Positions 25,689-34,817 are shown, numbered from the stretch's first letter. The stretch: DNA of 64,000 bases from Pseudorhizobium pelagicum (GCA_000722615.1 JOKI01000007.1:52778-116777), one strand, 5' to 3'. A program made the numbers and translations. Notes: generated by a model from the letters alone, not told the origin.

Positions 25689-27428
25689 TCAAAAGAGGCG
25701 AAGGCGGGTGGGAGGTTCCTGCGAAGCCTGCGGATCCTTCACGCCGGGATCGTCCGGGGGGCGGTGGAAGAAGGGCTCGTCATCGCTCTCGTCCAAATCC
25801 TTTTCGGCATCTGCCGCTGCAGGCTTGGGCTTTTCGGATGCACGGCTGGCTGTAACCACCACAGGTGACTTGGTCTGCTGGGACCGCTCATCGAGCGCCT
25901 TCGGCTTCTCCGGGTCCTTGTTGTCCTTCGTGCCAACGTCCTTTGCAGTCACCTCCGGTGTGCTGGCGTCCGGTGTCTTGACCTCCGAACGGCTGGCAGC
26001 GGCGTCGCTCACGTCCTGCGAGGCTTGATCGTGCTCGGGCGCTGCTTCGGCAGAGAAGGCCGGTGCGGGTGCAGGGCTTACCGGCGGGAGCTCGGCGATG
26101 GCCTTTGCACCAAGGCCGCCTTCCTCGATCGGTCCCTCGAGCTGTCCGAACGGCACCTTCCACTCGAAGGCATCGATACGGCCGGTGACGGGCGAGACGG
26201 CCATCCAGTGGTCCGAGACGATGCCGTCGGCGACCCAGGCAGGATCGCGCGGCGCACGCAGCGCCTGGGCCATCCAGTGGCGGATGCGGCCCTGGTCGCC
26301 GGTGTCCGCCTCCTCGATGTCGGCCAGCAGCAGGTAGACGCTTTCCCGGGGTTCCATGCGAGCGGCAGCCTCGGCCTTGGCACGCGCCTTGTCGAGTTCC
26401 CGCGCATCCAGGGCGGCTTCCGCGACGGCGATCAGCGATTCGACATTGTTAGGGCGCAGCGCCTCCAGCTTCTCGGCCCGCTTCAGGCGGTCGGTGGCGC
26501 TATCACCGCTGCGGGCGCGAACATAGGCCCGGGCGATCTCCGGATGCGGCGACAGCTTCCAGACGCTGTCGAGAACGGACGCGGCGCGGCGGGTATTGTC
26601 TTCGCGATGATAGGCCTTGGCGGCGATCACCGCGGCCGGGACAAGGTCCTTGGCGTGCTTGAGGGCGGCAAGCGCGTCGTCGCGTGCGCCCTTCGGATCG
26701 CCTTCCAGCCGTTCGCCGGCCTTGGCCGTCAGGAGAACCGCCTTCCAGCGCTCCGCCTGCTTCTTCTCGATGACATTGGCGACCTTCTGCTGGTCCAGGA
26801 GGCGGATGGCGTCGTCCCAGCGACCGGCACGGCAGCGATATTCCAGCGTCGCCTGGGCGGCCCAGGGAAGATAAGGTGCATCTTCGGCGGCGCGTTCCGC
26901 ATATTGACGGGCTGCCTCGTCGGCGCCGAGCCGGCGCGCCTCGACGTAGAGGCCGCGCAGGCCGAGCTCGCGGGTTTCCGGATCCTCGGCCATGCGCTCG
27001 AACTTTGCCCGCGCATCGTCGTGGCGCCCCTCGATCAAGGCGGCCTGGGCTTCGAGAAGGTGCAGCAGCGGTTCCTGATCGGCGCGCAGCAGGGATTGAG
27101 CCCGAAGGCTCATCTTGCGCGCCAGAAGGGCATTGCCAGCGCCAGCCGCGATCAGGCCCGTCGAAAGCGCCTGGTAGCCACGATCGCGCTTGCGGGCGCG
27201 AAAATGCCGGCGGATGGAATGCGGCGAGGTCCAGATGACCTGAAACAGCCACCACAGGACCATGATCGCAATGATGACGGCGGCAACGGCTGTCGCGGCC
27301 ACGATGAGGCTGGTTTCGATCAGGTAATCCTGCCAGGCGATGGAGATGAAGCCCGGGCGATCGGCGAGCCAGGCAAAGCCCCATCCGAGAGCAAGGACGA
27401 CGAGGATGAACGCAAACAATCTGATCAT
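25689..27428 (-). CDS. HemY-like membrane protein with TPR helices
   Basis: A 579-residue protein that starts with two membrane helices (about residues 3-24 and 39-66), the HemY amino-terminal domain. A long run of alpha-helical TPR-like repeats follows to about 420, then a low-complexity Pro/Ala/Lys/Asp tail of roughly 150 residues. It matches the HemY family that sits at the end of haem-gene clusters in proteobacteria. This is not the Bacillus oxidase of the same name; its function is unknown and a scaffolding role at the inner membrane is suspected. It is 11 bases downstream of the Mic60-like gene. Confidence 0.85.
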   Translation of the reverse strand: MIRLFAFILVVLALGWGFAWLADRPGFISIAWQDYLIETSLIVAATAVAAVIIAIMVLWWLFQVIWTSPHSIRRHFRARKRDRGYQALSTGLIAAGAGNALLARKMSLRAQSLLRADQEPLLHLLEAQAALIEGRHDDARAKFERMAEDPETRELGLRGLYVEARRLGADEAARQYAERAAEDAPYLPWAAQATLEYRCRAGRWDDAIRLLDQQKVANVIEKKQAERWKAVLLTAKAGERLEGDPKGARDDALAALKHAKDLVPAAVIAAKAYHREDNTRRAASVLDSVWKLSPHPEIARAYVRARSGDSATDRLKRAEKLEALRPNNVESLIAVAEAALDARELDKARAKAEAAARMEPRESVYLLLADIEEADTGDQGRIRHWMAQALRAPRDPAWVADGIVSDHWMAVSPVTGRIDAFEWKVPFGQLEGPIEEGGLGAKAIAELPPVSPAPAPAFSAEAAPEHDQASQDVSDAAASRSEVKTPDASTPEVTAKDVGTKDNKDPEKPKALDERSQQTKSPVVVTASRASEKPKPAAADAEKDLDESDDEPFFHRPPDDPGVKDPQASQEPPTRLRLF

Positions 27429-27439
27429 TCTGACGTCTT

Positions 27440-28858
27440 TCAGTTGGAGCTTCTGGTTTCGCTGACGGCACGCGTGAGCGTGTCGCCGAGCAAGGCGTCG
27501 ATGGCGATGCGGGCATCAAGCGCCTGCTTGAAGTCCTGCGATACCGCCTTGGCCTCCTGGGGCAGGGTTTCCCACTCGGAGGCCGCGGCCTGCAGGTTTT
27601 CGCCCTGCAGCGCATTTTCCATCCGGGCCACGATAGCTTCCGCCGTGTCGCCTTCGGCGTCGCCCGTCCGGCGGACCTTGACCACCGACATGGCGCTCGA
27701 CATCAGCCGGCCGGCAATGCCCTGATCCTGGTCCGGTTGCTGGGCGGCCTCCAGCATGTCGGCGGACAGCGCCGAAAACTGCTCGGCGAGCTGCGAGCGC
27801 GTGGGCACGCCGCCTTCGCTGTAGGACTGCAACTGGGCGACCGCAGGATCGTCCGGCGTGACGCTGGCAAATGTCTGCAGCTCTTCCTCAAACGAACCTC
27901 CCCGATCCACGGCAGCCTTCAACGCGGCGGCAGCGATCGCCTGTGCGGCGGCCTCCTCGGCGCCAGGCTCGTTGAGTTCCGCCTCGGCGGCCTCCAGCCG
28001 CTGTTGCAGCTGGTCGAGGCGGCCGGTGGTCTCGCTCGACACACCTTCCGCGGATGTCCGCAGAGCAGCAAGCTCCTGTTCGAGGGTGGAGAGGCGTGCG
28101 GTCAGCTCTTCCCCGGGGCCTTCGGACGCGGCGGCAACGGCCGCCTCGACGGCCTGCAGCCTCGCGTCGACCTCCGGGGCCGGCGCAGGGGCCTGTCTCA
28201 GTGTCTCCACCTGCTGGCGAAGTGCCGCGATGTCGTCGGTGACGTCGCCATCCGCTGACGCGGTGGGAAGATAGCCGGCGTATTGCATGCTCCCTGCCAA
28301 AGCGAGGGCGACGATGCCACCGAAGATGCCGGCGGCGATCAGGGTGGAGGTCGCGGTCCCCTTGCCTGCAGGTTGTGTCCGTGAGAATGGCGGTACGGCA
28401 GATGAGGCGGTGTCGGAGCTGGGGCGGGAGGTTTCCGTCTTGGAAGTAGACTTGTCCGTACCGGAATCGTCTTTCATGCGCGCCGCAGTGCCGGGGACAG
28501 CGCCAGGTTTTGGTCCGGTCTTCACGTCGTCGGCCGGGGTGCTCTTCGGCGGGGAATCCGGCTCGGATAGCATCGCCGACCCTGCCGTGTCGTCCGTGTC
28601 GTTGCTGCGAACGGGAGCGGCGAGCGTTTCCTGCTTCGAGACGGTCGCGTCGCTGGTCACGGGTTCGGACCCAGGCCTGGTGCCGGAACTCGATGGTGCA
28701 TTCTGAGCGGATGACGTCGCCGCAGGGGATGTCCCAGAGTCGTCGCTGTCATTGCTGCGAACGGGCTCGGCGACCGCATCCGGCTTGGAGGCCGTGCCGT
28801 CGATCGTCACGGGCTCCTTGTTGGACTTCGTGCGGCGGGGCGATTTATCCGTGACCAT
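27440..28858 (-). CDS. Mic60/mitofilin-like inner-membrane protein (COG4223)
   Basis: A 472-residue protein. A disordered, charged amino part (1-170) precedes a single membrane helix (about 172-194). After it come a long coiled coil (about 206-300, heptad-rich LRQQVETLRQ and LDQLQQRLEAAEAEL) and a compact helical carboxy domain. This is the plan of alphaproteobacterial Mic60, the bacterial relative of mitochondrial mitofilin that bends membranes, and published surveys place it beside hemY and haem genes, as here. The disordered part contains an imperfect repeat with a 50-residue period (about 15-42 and 65-92). Automatic labels such as phage tail protein should be ignored. Confidence 0.78.
   Translation of the reverse strand: MVTDKSPRRTKSNKEPVTIDGTASKPDAVAEPVRSNDSDDSGTSPAATSSAQNAPSSSGTRPGSEPVTSDATVSKQETLAAPVRSNDTDDTAGSAMLSEPDSPPKSTPADDVKTGPKPGAVPGTAARMKDDSGTDKSTSKTETSRPSSDTASSAVPPFSRTQPAGKGTATSTLIAAGIFGGIVALALAGSMQYAGYLPTASADGDVTDDIAALRQQVETLRQAPAPAPEVDARLQAVEAAVAAASEGPGEELTARLSTLEQELAALRTSAEGVSSETTGRLDQLQQRLEAAEAELNEPGAEEAAAQAIAAAALKAAVDRGGSFEEELQTFASVTPDDPAVAQLQSYSEGGVPTRSQLAEQFSALSADMLEAAQQPDQDQGIAGRLMSSAMSVVKVRRTGDAEGDTAEAIVARMENALQGENLQAAASEWETLPQEAKAVSQDFKQALDARIAIDALLGDTLTRAVSETRSSN
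28583..28816 (-). repeat. Imperfect direct repeat, 150-base period, in the Mic60-like gene
   Basis: Two in-frame copies of about 84 bases (28733-28816 and 28583-28666) encode EPVTIDGTASK..EPVRSND and EPVTSDATVSK..APVRSND. The exact 150-base offset is visible from the shared stretch TTGCTGCGAACGGG in both copies. It suggests duplication inside the disordered amino-terminal part. Confidence 0.8.
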
Positions 28859-28949
28859 CGAGACCTCGTTCCTGCATCATTACAGGGGGAAGTTAGGGGG
28901 CAAGGCCAAGGATGGGAAGAGGTGACGGAAATTTGAGGTCCGGAAACGA

Positions 28950-29672
28950 CTAAAGAAGGGCGAGCAGGCTGTCCTCGACCGGGCTCGCTGCGGTCTCGAC
29001 AGTGCTCTCGAGGGCCTTTGGTACGGCTTGCGCGATATTCTCGCTCAGGCAGAGGATGCGGCTCCGGGACAGGACGATCAAGCTTTCGTCGGAAAGCGGC
29101 AGTTCGAAGAACCGCAGCGCCGTCGCCCGGGAGTAGAGCAGGACAACATCCACGGGCGGTGTTTCCAGGGCCGAGGACAGTGCGGCTTTCGTGATCGGGA
29201 CCGGTCTCATCGTATAGCTGACGACGGTTGTGACCGGGATACCCGCAGCTTCCAGGTCTTCTTCGAACACGGGAGAGCGGGGTTGGCCGGCGAGGTAGAG
29301 GAGCGGGCGTTGGGAGGTCATTTGGCGAAGCTGCGGGCGAAAGCGTTCCACCATGCTGGCGCCCGTTCCCTCCGCCGCCTGAACGGAAGCGAAGCCGGTG
29401 GCGCGGAGGGCATCGGCCGTCGCGTCGCCCACGGCGAAGACCGTGTCCTGAAGGTAAGGGTGAACTTCACCGCCGAGGGTCTGCAGAACCCTTGCCGTCT
29501 CGGCGCTGGTGACGGCAACTGCCGCATGCGGCTGGCGGAGCGCGTCCAGAGCCGCTTGCGGATGATGCTCGGCCGCCATCAGCGGCAGGATCACGGCATG
29601 ATGACCGAGCGCCGCAATCTTCGCCGCCGTTTTCCGCGCGGCCTCCTCGGGTCGCGTGACGAGGACGCGCAC
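28950..29672 (-). CDS. hemD: Uroporphyrinogen-III synthase
   Basis: A 240-residue HemD, the enzyme that cyclises hydroxymethylbilane with inversion of ring D to uroporphyrinogen III. Sequence is weakly conserved across the family, but the start VLVTRPEEAARKTA and the later AVGDATADALRATGF and LLYLAGQPRSPVFEEDL match its two domains. Its position directly after hemC makes the call firm. It starts with GTG at 29672, five bases after the hemC stop. Ninety bases downstream is the Mic60-like gene. Confidence 0.9.
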   Translation of the reverse strand: MRVLVTRPEEAARKTAAKIAALGHHAVILPLMAAEHHPQAALDALRQPHAAVAVTSAETARVLQTLGGEVHPYLQDTVFAVGDATADALRATGFASVQAAEGTGASMVERFRPQLRQMTSQRPLLYLAGQPRSPVFEEDLEAAGIPVTTVVSYTMRPVPITKAALSSALETPPVDVVLLYSRATALRFFELPLSDESLIVLSRSRILCLSENIAQAVPKALESTVETAASPVEDSLLALL

Positions 29673-29677
29673 CTGGT

Positions 29678-30607
29678 TCAGCTCCAGGTTTCGAAGAAGC
29701 CGGGACCTGCAGCCGCGCGCACCGTTTCTCCGGCCTGCCTGCCGAGACTTTCGGCCTCGGAGCGAGGCCCTTCCAGTTCCACGGCATATTCCTGCCGGCC
29801 GTCCGGTGTCAGGATGAGGCCGGAGAAGCGCAGGTGGTCACCCTCGCAGAGGGCATAGCCGGCGATCGGGGTGCGGCAGGAACCGTCCAGGGCGCCGAGA
29901 AAGGCGCGCTCGCAGCTGACGGCGTCATAGGTCGGGCGATCGTTGATGGCGTCGAGGAAATCGGCCACCCGGCTGTCGCCGGTCCGGCTCTCGATGCAGA
30001 TCGCACCCTGGGCGGGCGCCGGCGGGAAATCGGCGGGATCGAGAAGTTCGGTCACCACTTCTTCCCTCGCCAGCCGCTTCAGGCCCGCGAACGCCAGAAG
30101 CGTGGCGTCGACATGACCTTCATCCAGCTTGCGCAGGCGGGTGCCGACGGATCCGCGGAAAATCGTCACCTGGATGTCCGGCCGGATACGACGGACCAGG
30201 GCCTGTCGGCGCAGGGATGCCGTGCCCACGGTCGCACCGTCCGGGAGAGCCGTCAGACTTGCTGCGGTCCGGCCGATCAGCGCATCGCGGATGTCTTCAC
30301 GCGGAAGATAGGCGGAAAGGCATAATCCGTCCGGCAGCACCGTCGGCATGTCCTTGGAGGAGTGCACGGCGAAATCCAGTTCGCCGGACATCAGTTGCTC
30401 CTCCAGCTCCAGGGTGAACAGGCCCTTGCCGCCGATCTCGCTCAGCGGACGGTCCACGATCCGGTCGCCGGTGGTGGACAGGATGACGATCTCGAACATC
30501 TCCTCGGGAAGATCATGCGCCGCCATCAGCCGGGCGCGTGTTTCTGCGGCCTGCGCCAGTGCCAGTGGGCTGCCGCGCGTACCGATCCGGAAAGGTTTCG
30601 TTTGCAT
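29678..30607 (-). CDS. hemC: Porphobilinogen deaminase (hydroxymethylbilane synthase)
   Basis: A 309-residue enzyme that assembles four porphobilinogens into hydroxymethylbilane for haem, sirohaem and cobalamin. [14 protein letters not shown] opens the protein, HSSKDMP holds the catalytic aspartate (D86), SLRR is at 131-134, and C244 in [11 protein letters not shown] is the attachment site of the dipyrromethane cofactor. It is the first gene of a minus-strand haem cluster and is divergent from tsaD over 72 bases, a gene pair conserved in Rhizobiales. Confidence 0.95.
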   Translation of the reverse strand: MQTKPFRIGTRGSPLALAQAAETRARLMAAHDLPEEMFEIVILSTTGDRIVDRPLSEIGGKGLFTLELEEQLMSGELDFAVHSSKDMPTVLPDGLCLSAYLPREDIRDALIGRTAASLTALPDGATVGTASLRRQALVRRIRPDIQVTIFRGSVGTRLRKLDEGHVDATLLAFAGLKRLAREEVVTELLDPADFPPAPAQGAICIESRTGDSRVADFLDAINDRPTYDAVSCERAFLGALDGSCRTPIAGYALCEGDHLRFSGLILTPDGRQEYAVELEGPRSEAESLGRQAGETVRAAAGPGFFETWS

Positions 30608-30679
30608 CCGTATTCGTCCATTGTTAACCGGAGGCCTTGGTAACCGGCTTTATTCAGCCCCGCAATCAACGATCGACCC

Positions 30680-31777
30680 ATGGCGACCTTTCTTCGCATC
30701 CTCGGTATCGAAACAAGCTGTGACGAAACGGCGGCTTCCGTCGTCGTGCGGCATGCGGACGGGCGTGGCGAAATTCTCTCGGACGTGGTGCTGTCGCAAC
30801 TGGAAGAGCACAGTGCCTTCGGTGGCGTGGTCCCGGAGATTGCGGCACGCGCCCACGTCGAGGCGCTCGACGGGCTGATCGAAGAGGCGCTCGAGCGGGC
30901 CGACGTGTCGCTCGCCGAGATCGATGCGGTCGCCGCCACATCCGGGCCGGGGCTGATCGGCGGGCTGCTGGTCGGATTGATGACCGGAAAGGCCATAGCG
31001 CGTGCGGCGGGCAAGCCGCTCTACGCCGTCAATCACCTCGAAGGCCATGCGCTGACGGCGCGGCTGACGGATGGTCTGCCGTTCCCCTATCTGATGCTTC
31101 TCGTCTCCGGTGGCCACACACAGCTGGTGCTGGTGAATGGCGTGGGCGAGTACGAGCGATGGGGGACGACGATCGACGACGCGCTGGGCGAAGCCTTCGA
31201 CAAGACGGCCAAGCTGCTCGGGCTCCCCTATCCGGGAGGGCCGGCCGTCGAGAGGACAGCGCTTCACGGCGATGCGGATCGTTTCAAACTGCCGCGGCCG
31301 CTGGTCGGCGAGGCGCGGCTCGATTTCTCCTTCTCCGGCCTGAAGACGGCCGTGCGGCAGGCTGCTACCGACATTGCGCCGCTCGACGATCAGGACGTGG
31401 CCGATATCTGCGCCTCCTTCCAGAAGGCCATTTCCGGCACGCTGAAGGATAGGATCGGCCGAGGGCTTGCGCGGTTTCGCGACCAGTTTTCCGGATTGGA
31501 CACGGAGCCGGCCCTGGTCGTGGCCGGAGGTGTCGCGGCCAACCAGGAAATCCGCCGCACCCTGCAGGCGCTTTGCCTGGAGTACGGGTTCCGGTTCGTG
31601 GCCCCGCCCATGCGCCTCTGCACGGACAATGCGGCGATGATTGCCTGGGCCGGGCTGGAGCGGATGGCAGCAGAGCTTCCCGCGGACCCGCTCGACGTTC
31701 AGCCGCGCTCCCGCTGGCCCCTCGACAGCAATGCCCAGACATTGCTGGGATCAGGCAAGCGCGGAGCCAAGGCATGA
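30680..31777 (+). CDS. tsaD: tRNA threonylcarbamoyladenosine transferase TsaD
   Basis: A 365-residue member of the Kae1/Qri7/TsaD family, catalytic subunit for t6A37 of ANN-decoding tRNAs. The metal site H119-LEG-H123 lies in [10 protein letters not shown], the ETSCDET opening and the GGHTQL and TDNAAMIAW motifs are intact. The ATG is at 30680. Its stop overlaps the gpsA start by four bases (ATGA), so the two genes are coupled. Confidence 0.95.
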   Translation: MATFLRILGIETSCDETAASVVVRHADGRGEILSDVVLSQLEEHSAFGGVVPEIAARAHVEALDGLIEEALERADVSLAEIDAVAATSGPGLIGGLLVGLMTGKAIARAAGKPLYAVNHLEGHALTARLTDGLPFPYLMLLVSGGHTQLVLVNGVGEYERWGTTIDDALGEAFDKTAKLLGLPYPGGPAVERTALHGDADRFKLPRPLVGEARLDFSFSGLKTAVRQAATDIAPLDDQDVADICASFQKAISGTLKDRIGRGLARFRDQFSGLDTEPALVVAGGVAANQEIRRTLQALCLEYGFRFVAPPMRLCTDNAAMIAWAGLERMAAELPADPLDVQPRSRWPLDSNAQTLLGSGKRGAKA

Positions 31778-32760
31778 GTGCGACAGCGACCATCGTCGTC
31801 ATCGGGGCGGGGGCCTTCGGCACGGCCTTGGCCACGATCATGGCCCTCGAAAGCAGATCGACCGTCACCCTCATCGGCCGCAATACTGCGCTGATGAGCG
31901 ACTTGCGCGATATGCGGATGCATGATGCGGTGCTTCCGGGTGTGCCATTGGCGGATGCGCTGCAGTTCTCCGCCGAACCGGATGCGATCTCCGAGGCCGG
32001 AATCGTGCTGTTTGCGATGCCGTCGCAGTCGCATGCGGATGCCGCCCGCTACTACGGTCCTTACCTTGCCGGGGACGCCGCCGTCGTGACCTGCGCCAAG
32101 GGTCTCGATCGGACGTCCGGGAGCGTCTTGACGGAGGTTCTCGAGCGGGAACTGCGGGGCCGATCAGCGGCCGCCCTCAGCGGTCCCGGCTTTGCCGCCG
32201 ACATCGCGCGCGGCCTGCCGACAGCAATGACGATTGCGGCGGGCGAGGCCGCCCTGGCGGAACGACTGGCGCATACGCTTTCCACGCCGACGTTTCGGCT
32301 CTACCCCTCGACCGATCGTATCGGGGCGCAGCTGGGCGGCGCGCTGAAGAACGTCCTGGCGATTGCCTGCGGCATTGTGGACGGCGCGGGACTGGGGGAA
32401 TCGGCGAGAGCTGCACTGATCTCGCGCGGACTTGCGGAGATGTCGCGGCTTGCGGAGCGCATGGGTGGCCGCCCGGAGACGGTGCGGGGGCTGTCCGGTC
32501 TCGGCGACCTGGTGCTGACCGGAACCAGCCATCAGTCGCGCAATCTGCGCTATGGCATCGCGCTGGGCAAACAGGTGCCGGAGGGCGCCGGCAACGATCT
32601 GGTGGAAGGCGCGTTCGCCGCCTCGATCGCGGCAGGGCTTGGCCGGACGCATGGCATCGACCTGCCGATCACCAATGCCGTCGCCGATATCATCGCGGGG
32701 AAGCTCGACGTGTCCGCAGCCGTGGAGCGCCTGATGACCCGCCCGATCACCACCGAATAA
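31774..32760 (+). CDS. gpsA: Glycerol-3-phosphate dehydrogenase [NAD(P)+]
   Basis: A 328-residue soluble enzyme that reduces dihydroxyacetone phosphate to sn-glycerol 3-phosphate for phospholipid synthesis. The Rossmann loop is GAGAFG (residues 11-16); the catalytic block [17 protein letters not shown] and the substrate-binding [11 protein letters not shown] are present. The start ATG at 31774 overlaps the tsaD stop. It is followed by a YciI-like and an EVE-domain gene on the same strand with small gaps, probably one transcript. Confidence 0.94.
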   Translation: MSATATIVVIGAGAFGTALATIMALESRSTVTLIGRNTALMSDLRDMRMHDAVLPGVPLADALQFSAEPDAISEAGIVLFAMPSQSHADAARYYGPYLAGDAAVVTCAKGLDRTSGSVLTEVLERELRGRSAAALSGPGFAADIARGLPTAMTIAAGEAALAERLAHTLSTPTFRLYPSTDRIGAQLGGALKNVLAIACGIVDGAGLGESARAALISRGLAEMSRLAERMGGRPETVRGLSGLGDLVLTGTSHQSRNLRYGIALGKQVPEGAGNDLVEGAFAASIAAGLGRTHGIDLPITNAVADIIAGKLDVSAAVERLMTRPITTE

Positions 32761-32782
32761 GACAGACAACGGAGAGATCTCG

Positions 32783-33076
32783 ATGCTTTTTGCCTTCCTG
32801 TGCACAGACAAACCCGGCCACCTCAACGTCCGGATGGACACACGACCCGCCCATCTCGAGCACCTCAACAAGCTCAATGCGGATGGCACGCTGACGATGG
32901 CAGGTCCGTTCCTCGACGACGAGGGCAAGCCGAACGGCAGCCTGGTGATCGTGGAAGCCGAGGACATGGCCGCCGCACGGGCTCTGGCGGAAGCCGATCC
33001 CTACTATCAGGCAGGTCTCTTCGAGACGGTCGAGGTGAAGCCCTACAACTGGGTCTTCAACAAGCCGGAGGCTTGA
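32783..33076 (+). CDS. YciI-like protein
   Basis: A 97-residue protein with the YciI ferredoxin-like fold. FAFLCTDKPGHLNVR, RPAHLEHLNKL and ADPYYQAGLFETVEVKPYNWV match the family, including the conserved His and Asp. Members bind small ligands and a few are enzymes; the role is unknown. The ATG has GGAGA upstream. The order tsaD-gpsA-YciI-EVE is well conserved in Rhizobiales. Confidence 0.85.
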   Translation: MLFAFLCTDKPGHLNVRMDTRPAHLEHLNKLNADGTLTMAGPFLDDEGKPNGSLVIVEAEDMAAARALAEADPYYQAGLFETVEVKPYNWVFNKPEA

Positions 33077-33082
33077 GCGTCC

Positions 33083-33523
33083 ATGGCGTATTGGCTGTTC
33101 AAGTCCGAGCCCTTCAAGTGGTCCTGGGAGATGCAGAAGGCCAAGGGCGATGCCGGCGAGGAGTGGTCGGGCGTTCGCAATTACCAGGCTCGCAATCACA
33201 TGCGGGCGATGAAGATCGGCGACAAGGGCTTCTTCTATCACTCCAATGAGGGTCTGGAGATCGTCGGGATCGTGGAGGTCTGCGCGCTCAGCCATCCCGA
33301 TTCGACGGCGGATGGCGATGCGCGATGGGATTGCGTGGACATTCGCGCCATCTGCGATCTTCCCACGCCGGTGACGCTGAAGGAGATCAAGGCCAATCCG
33401 AAGTTTGAGACCATGTCGCTCGTGACATCGATGCGGCTTTCGGTTCAGCCGGTCACGGACGAGGAGTACGTGGAGATCTGCCGGCTTGGCGGACTGGACA
33501 ATCCGCCCCGCTCGCCTGATTGA
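33083..33523 (+). CDS. EVE-domain protein
   Basis: A 146-residue protein made of a single EVE domain, a PUA-like fold that binds modified bases in DNA or RNA. MAYWLFKSEPFKWSW at the start, WSGVRNYQARNHMRAMKIGDKGFFYHS and VEVCALSHPDSTA are family signatures, including the aromatic residues of the ligand pocket. It begins six bases after the YciI-like stop. The modified base it recognises is not known; tRNA or rRNA would fit the tsaD context, but this is inference. Confidence 0.87.
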   Translation: MAYWLFKSEPFKWSWEMQKAKGDAGEEWSGVRNYQARNHMRAMKIGDKGFFYHSNEGLEIVGIVEVCALSHPDSTADGDARWDCVDIRAICDLPTPVTLKEIKANPKFETMSLVTSMRLSVQPVTDEEYVEICRLGGLDNPPRSPD

Positions 33524-33531
33524 CACGGTGC

Positions 33532-34176
33532 ATGAAGACTGATCCCCGCAGCTTCATCCTTTCCAATACGAGGCTTCTTGCTCCACCGCATGTGCCGGAG
33601 GTGCGATTGCATCTCGCCGACGAGGCGCATGATCTGTGGCAGAAGACCGAGGAGGAGCTGGAGGTGATCGGCCTTCCGCCGCCGTTCTGGGCCTTTGCCT
33701 GGGCAGGCGGGCAGGGACTGGCGCGCTACATCCTGGATCATCCCGAGGCTGTGTCCGGAAAACGGGTGCTCGACTTTGCCACCGGGTCCGGGCTGGTGGC
33801 GATTACGGCCAAGCGTGCCGGCGCCGCCGACGTGCTGGCGGCAGACGTTGACCCATGGGCTGCCGATGCTGTTGCGCTCAATGCCGCGGCGAACGATGTG
33901 ACGGTCGATTTCGTGCGCGGCGACCTGATCGGAACGGCGATCGATGCCGAGGTGGTGCTTGCCGGCGACGTCTTCTACGACAAGGGTTTTGCGGAAGCGC
34001 TCGCGCCCTGGTTTCGCCGGCTGGCCGGAGAGGGGCGCATCGTTCTCGTCGGGGATCCGGGACGGAGCTATCTGCCGAAGGATTGTCTCGAGCCGCTGGC
34101 GTCCTATGAAGTGCCGGTGACCCGGGCACTGGAGGACGCCGAGATAAAGAAGACGACCGTGTGGCGCTTCACCTAA
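33532..34176 (+). CDS. Class I SAM-dependent methyltransferase
   Basis: A 214-residue methyltransferase related to the PrmA/ETFB-lysine methyltransferase group. The SAM-binding loop is LDFATGSGL (D81 to G87), followed by AADVDPWAADAVALNA and the acidic post-II motif GDVFYDKGF. The likely substrate is a protein or small molecule; homologues are often misnamed nicotinamide methyltransferase. The ATG at 33532 is used; a TTG at 33520 overlapping the EVE-gene stop is possible and would couple translation. Its stop codon overlaps that of the convergent gene. Confidence 0.78.
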   Translation: MKTDPRSFILSNTRLLAPPHVPEVRLHLADEAHDLWQKTEEELEVIGLPPPFWAFAWAGGQGLARYILDHPEAVSGKRVLDFATGSGLVAITAKRAGAADVLAADVDPWAADAVALNAAANDVTVDFVRGDLIGTAIDAEVVLAGDVFYDKGFAEALAPWFRRLAGEGRIVLVGDPGRSYLPKDCLEPLASYEVPVTRALEDAEIKKTTVWRFT

Positions 34177-34535
34177 TTGGCTGCGCGGATGACGCAGACG
34201 CCTGATTCGTATGAGCATGGGTCGGAGCGGCGGAAGTAGCGATCGTCGACCTGGATGATCTTCGCTATAGGCGCAGGCTGCGGACGGCTCGTTTTCTCGA
34301 TGCCGTGGATGACCCAGACGGAACGGCTGAAGGTGCCGACACCGCGCACGTGGGTCACCGGTGTGGTGTAGCCGATCGACCGGCCGAGTTTGCGGCTATC
34401 GGGGTGGCCATGCCCGCGCGCGCCGTGCCCGCGGTAATCGTTTTGCCAGTCGTTTCCGCTTGCAGCCACAGGCAGCGCCATGGCGGCCAGCAGTGTCGAA
34501 GCGAGAGCTCCCGCGAGCAATTGTTTCTTGATCAT
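34173..34535 (-). CDS. Small secreted protein of unknown function
   Basis: A 120-residue protein, fixed at ATG 34535 by GGAGG seven bases upstream. Residues 1-31 are a signal peptide (KKQLLAGALASTLLAAMALPVAASG). The mature part has a His/Gly-rich HGARGHGHP stretch and ends with two cysteines (C112 and C118) that could form a disulfide. I do not recognise a characterised family. It is convergent with the methyltransferase gene and shares bases with its stop codon. A TTAA-N7-TTAAC site lies 22-37 bases upstream of the ATG. Confidence 0.65.
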   Translation of the reverse strand: MIKKQLLAGALASTLLAAMALPVAASGNDWQNDYRGHGARGHGHPDSRKLGRSIGYTTPVTHVRGVGTFSRSVWVIHGIEKTSRPQPAPIAKIIQVDDRYFRRSDPCSYESGVCVIRAAN

Positions 34536-34556
34536 CTTCAGCCTCCGGCGCAAGCG

Positions 34557-34572
34557 TTAACGGAAGGTTAAC
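34557..34572 (-). promoter_or_regulatory. Candidate CtrA box (TTAA-N7-TTAAC), palindromic
   Basis: TTAA at 34557-34560, seven bases, TTAA at 34568-34571 then C. The flanks make it GTTAAC-N5-GTTAAC, so it matches the CtrA consensus on both strands. It is just upstream of the small secreted protein gene and 246 bases before sdhC. Confidence 0.5.
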
Positions 34573-34742
34573 ACAGTTCGGATACCGAAGTCGTCAAGGC
34601 TGTGGGGAAAATTCCGGATGTGATCGATCGGCGAGCGCCAACACGGAATCGACGGGTTCGAGCACCAATCGATTAAAATTTAAGATCCGTTTGAAATCGC
34701 TTGTCGTAGAGCATATCGGGAACTAAACCACGCTAAATGATG

Positions 34743-34772
34743 CAATGCACATTTCTTCGGCATGGTGCATTG
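34743..34772. repeat. Inverted repeat upstream of sdhC
   Basis: CAATGCAC (34743-34750) and its exact complement GTGCATTG (34765-34772) flank 14 bases. It ends 45 bases before the sdhC ATG, with no T run after it, so an operator or 5'-leader hairpin is more likely than a terminator. Confidence 0.5.
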
Positions 34773-34817
34773 GCGGGTGCAGCGCGCCCGTAAACGCTTC
34801 AACGCCGCGAGGTCCTG

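Noticed and set aside
27440..28858. Phage-tail-like annotation for the coiled-coil protein
   Set aside because: One membrane helix, a coiled coil and the hem gene context fit Mic60; no phage gene is nearby.
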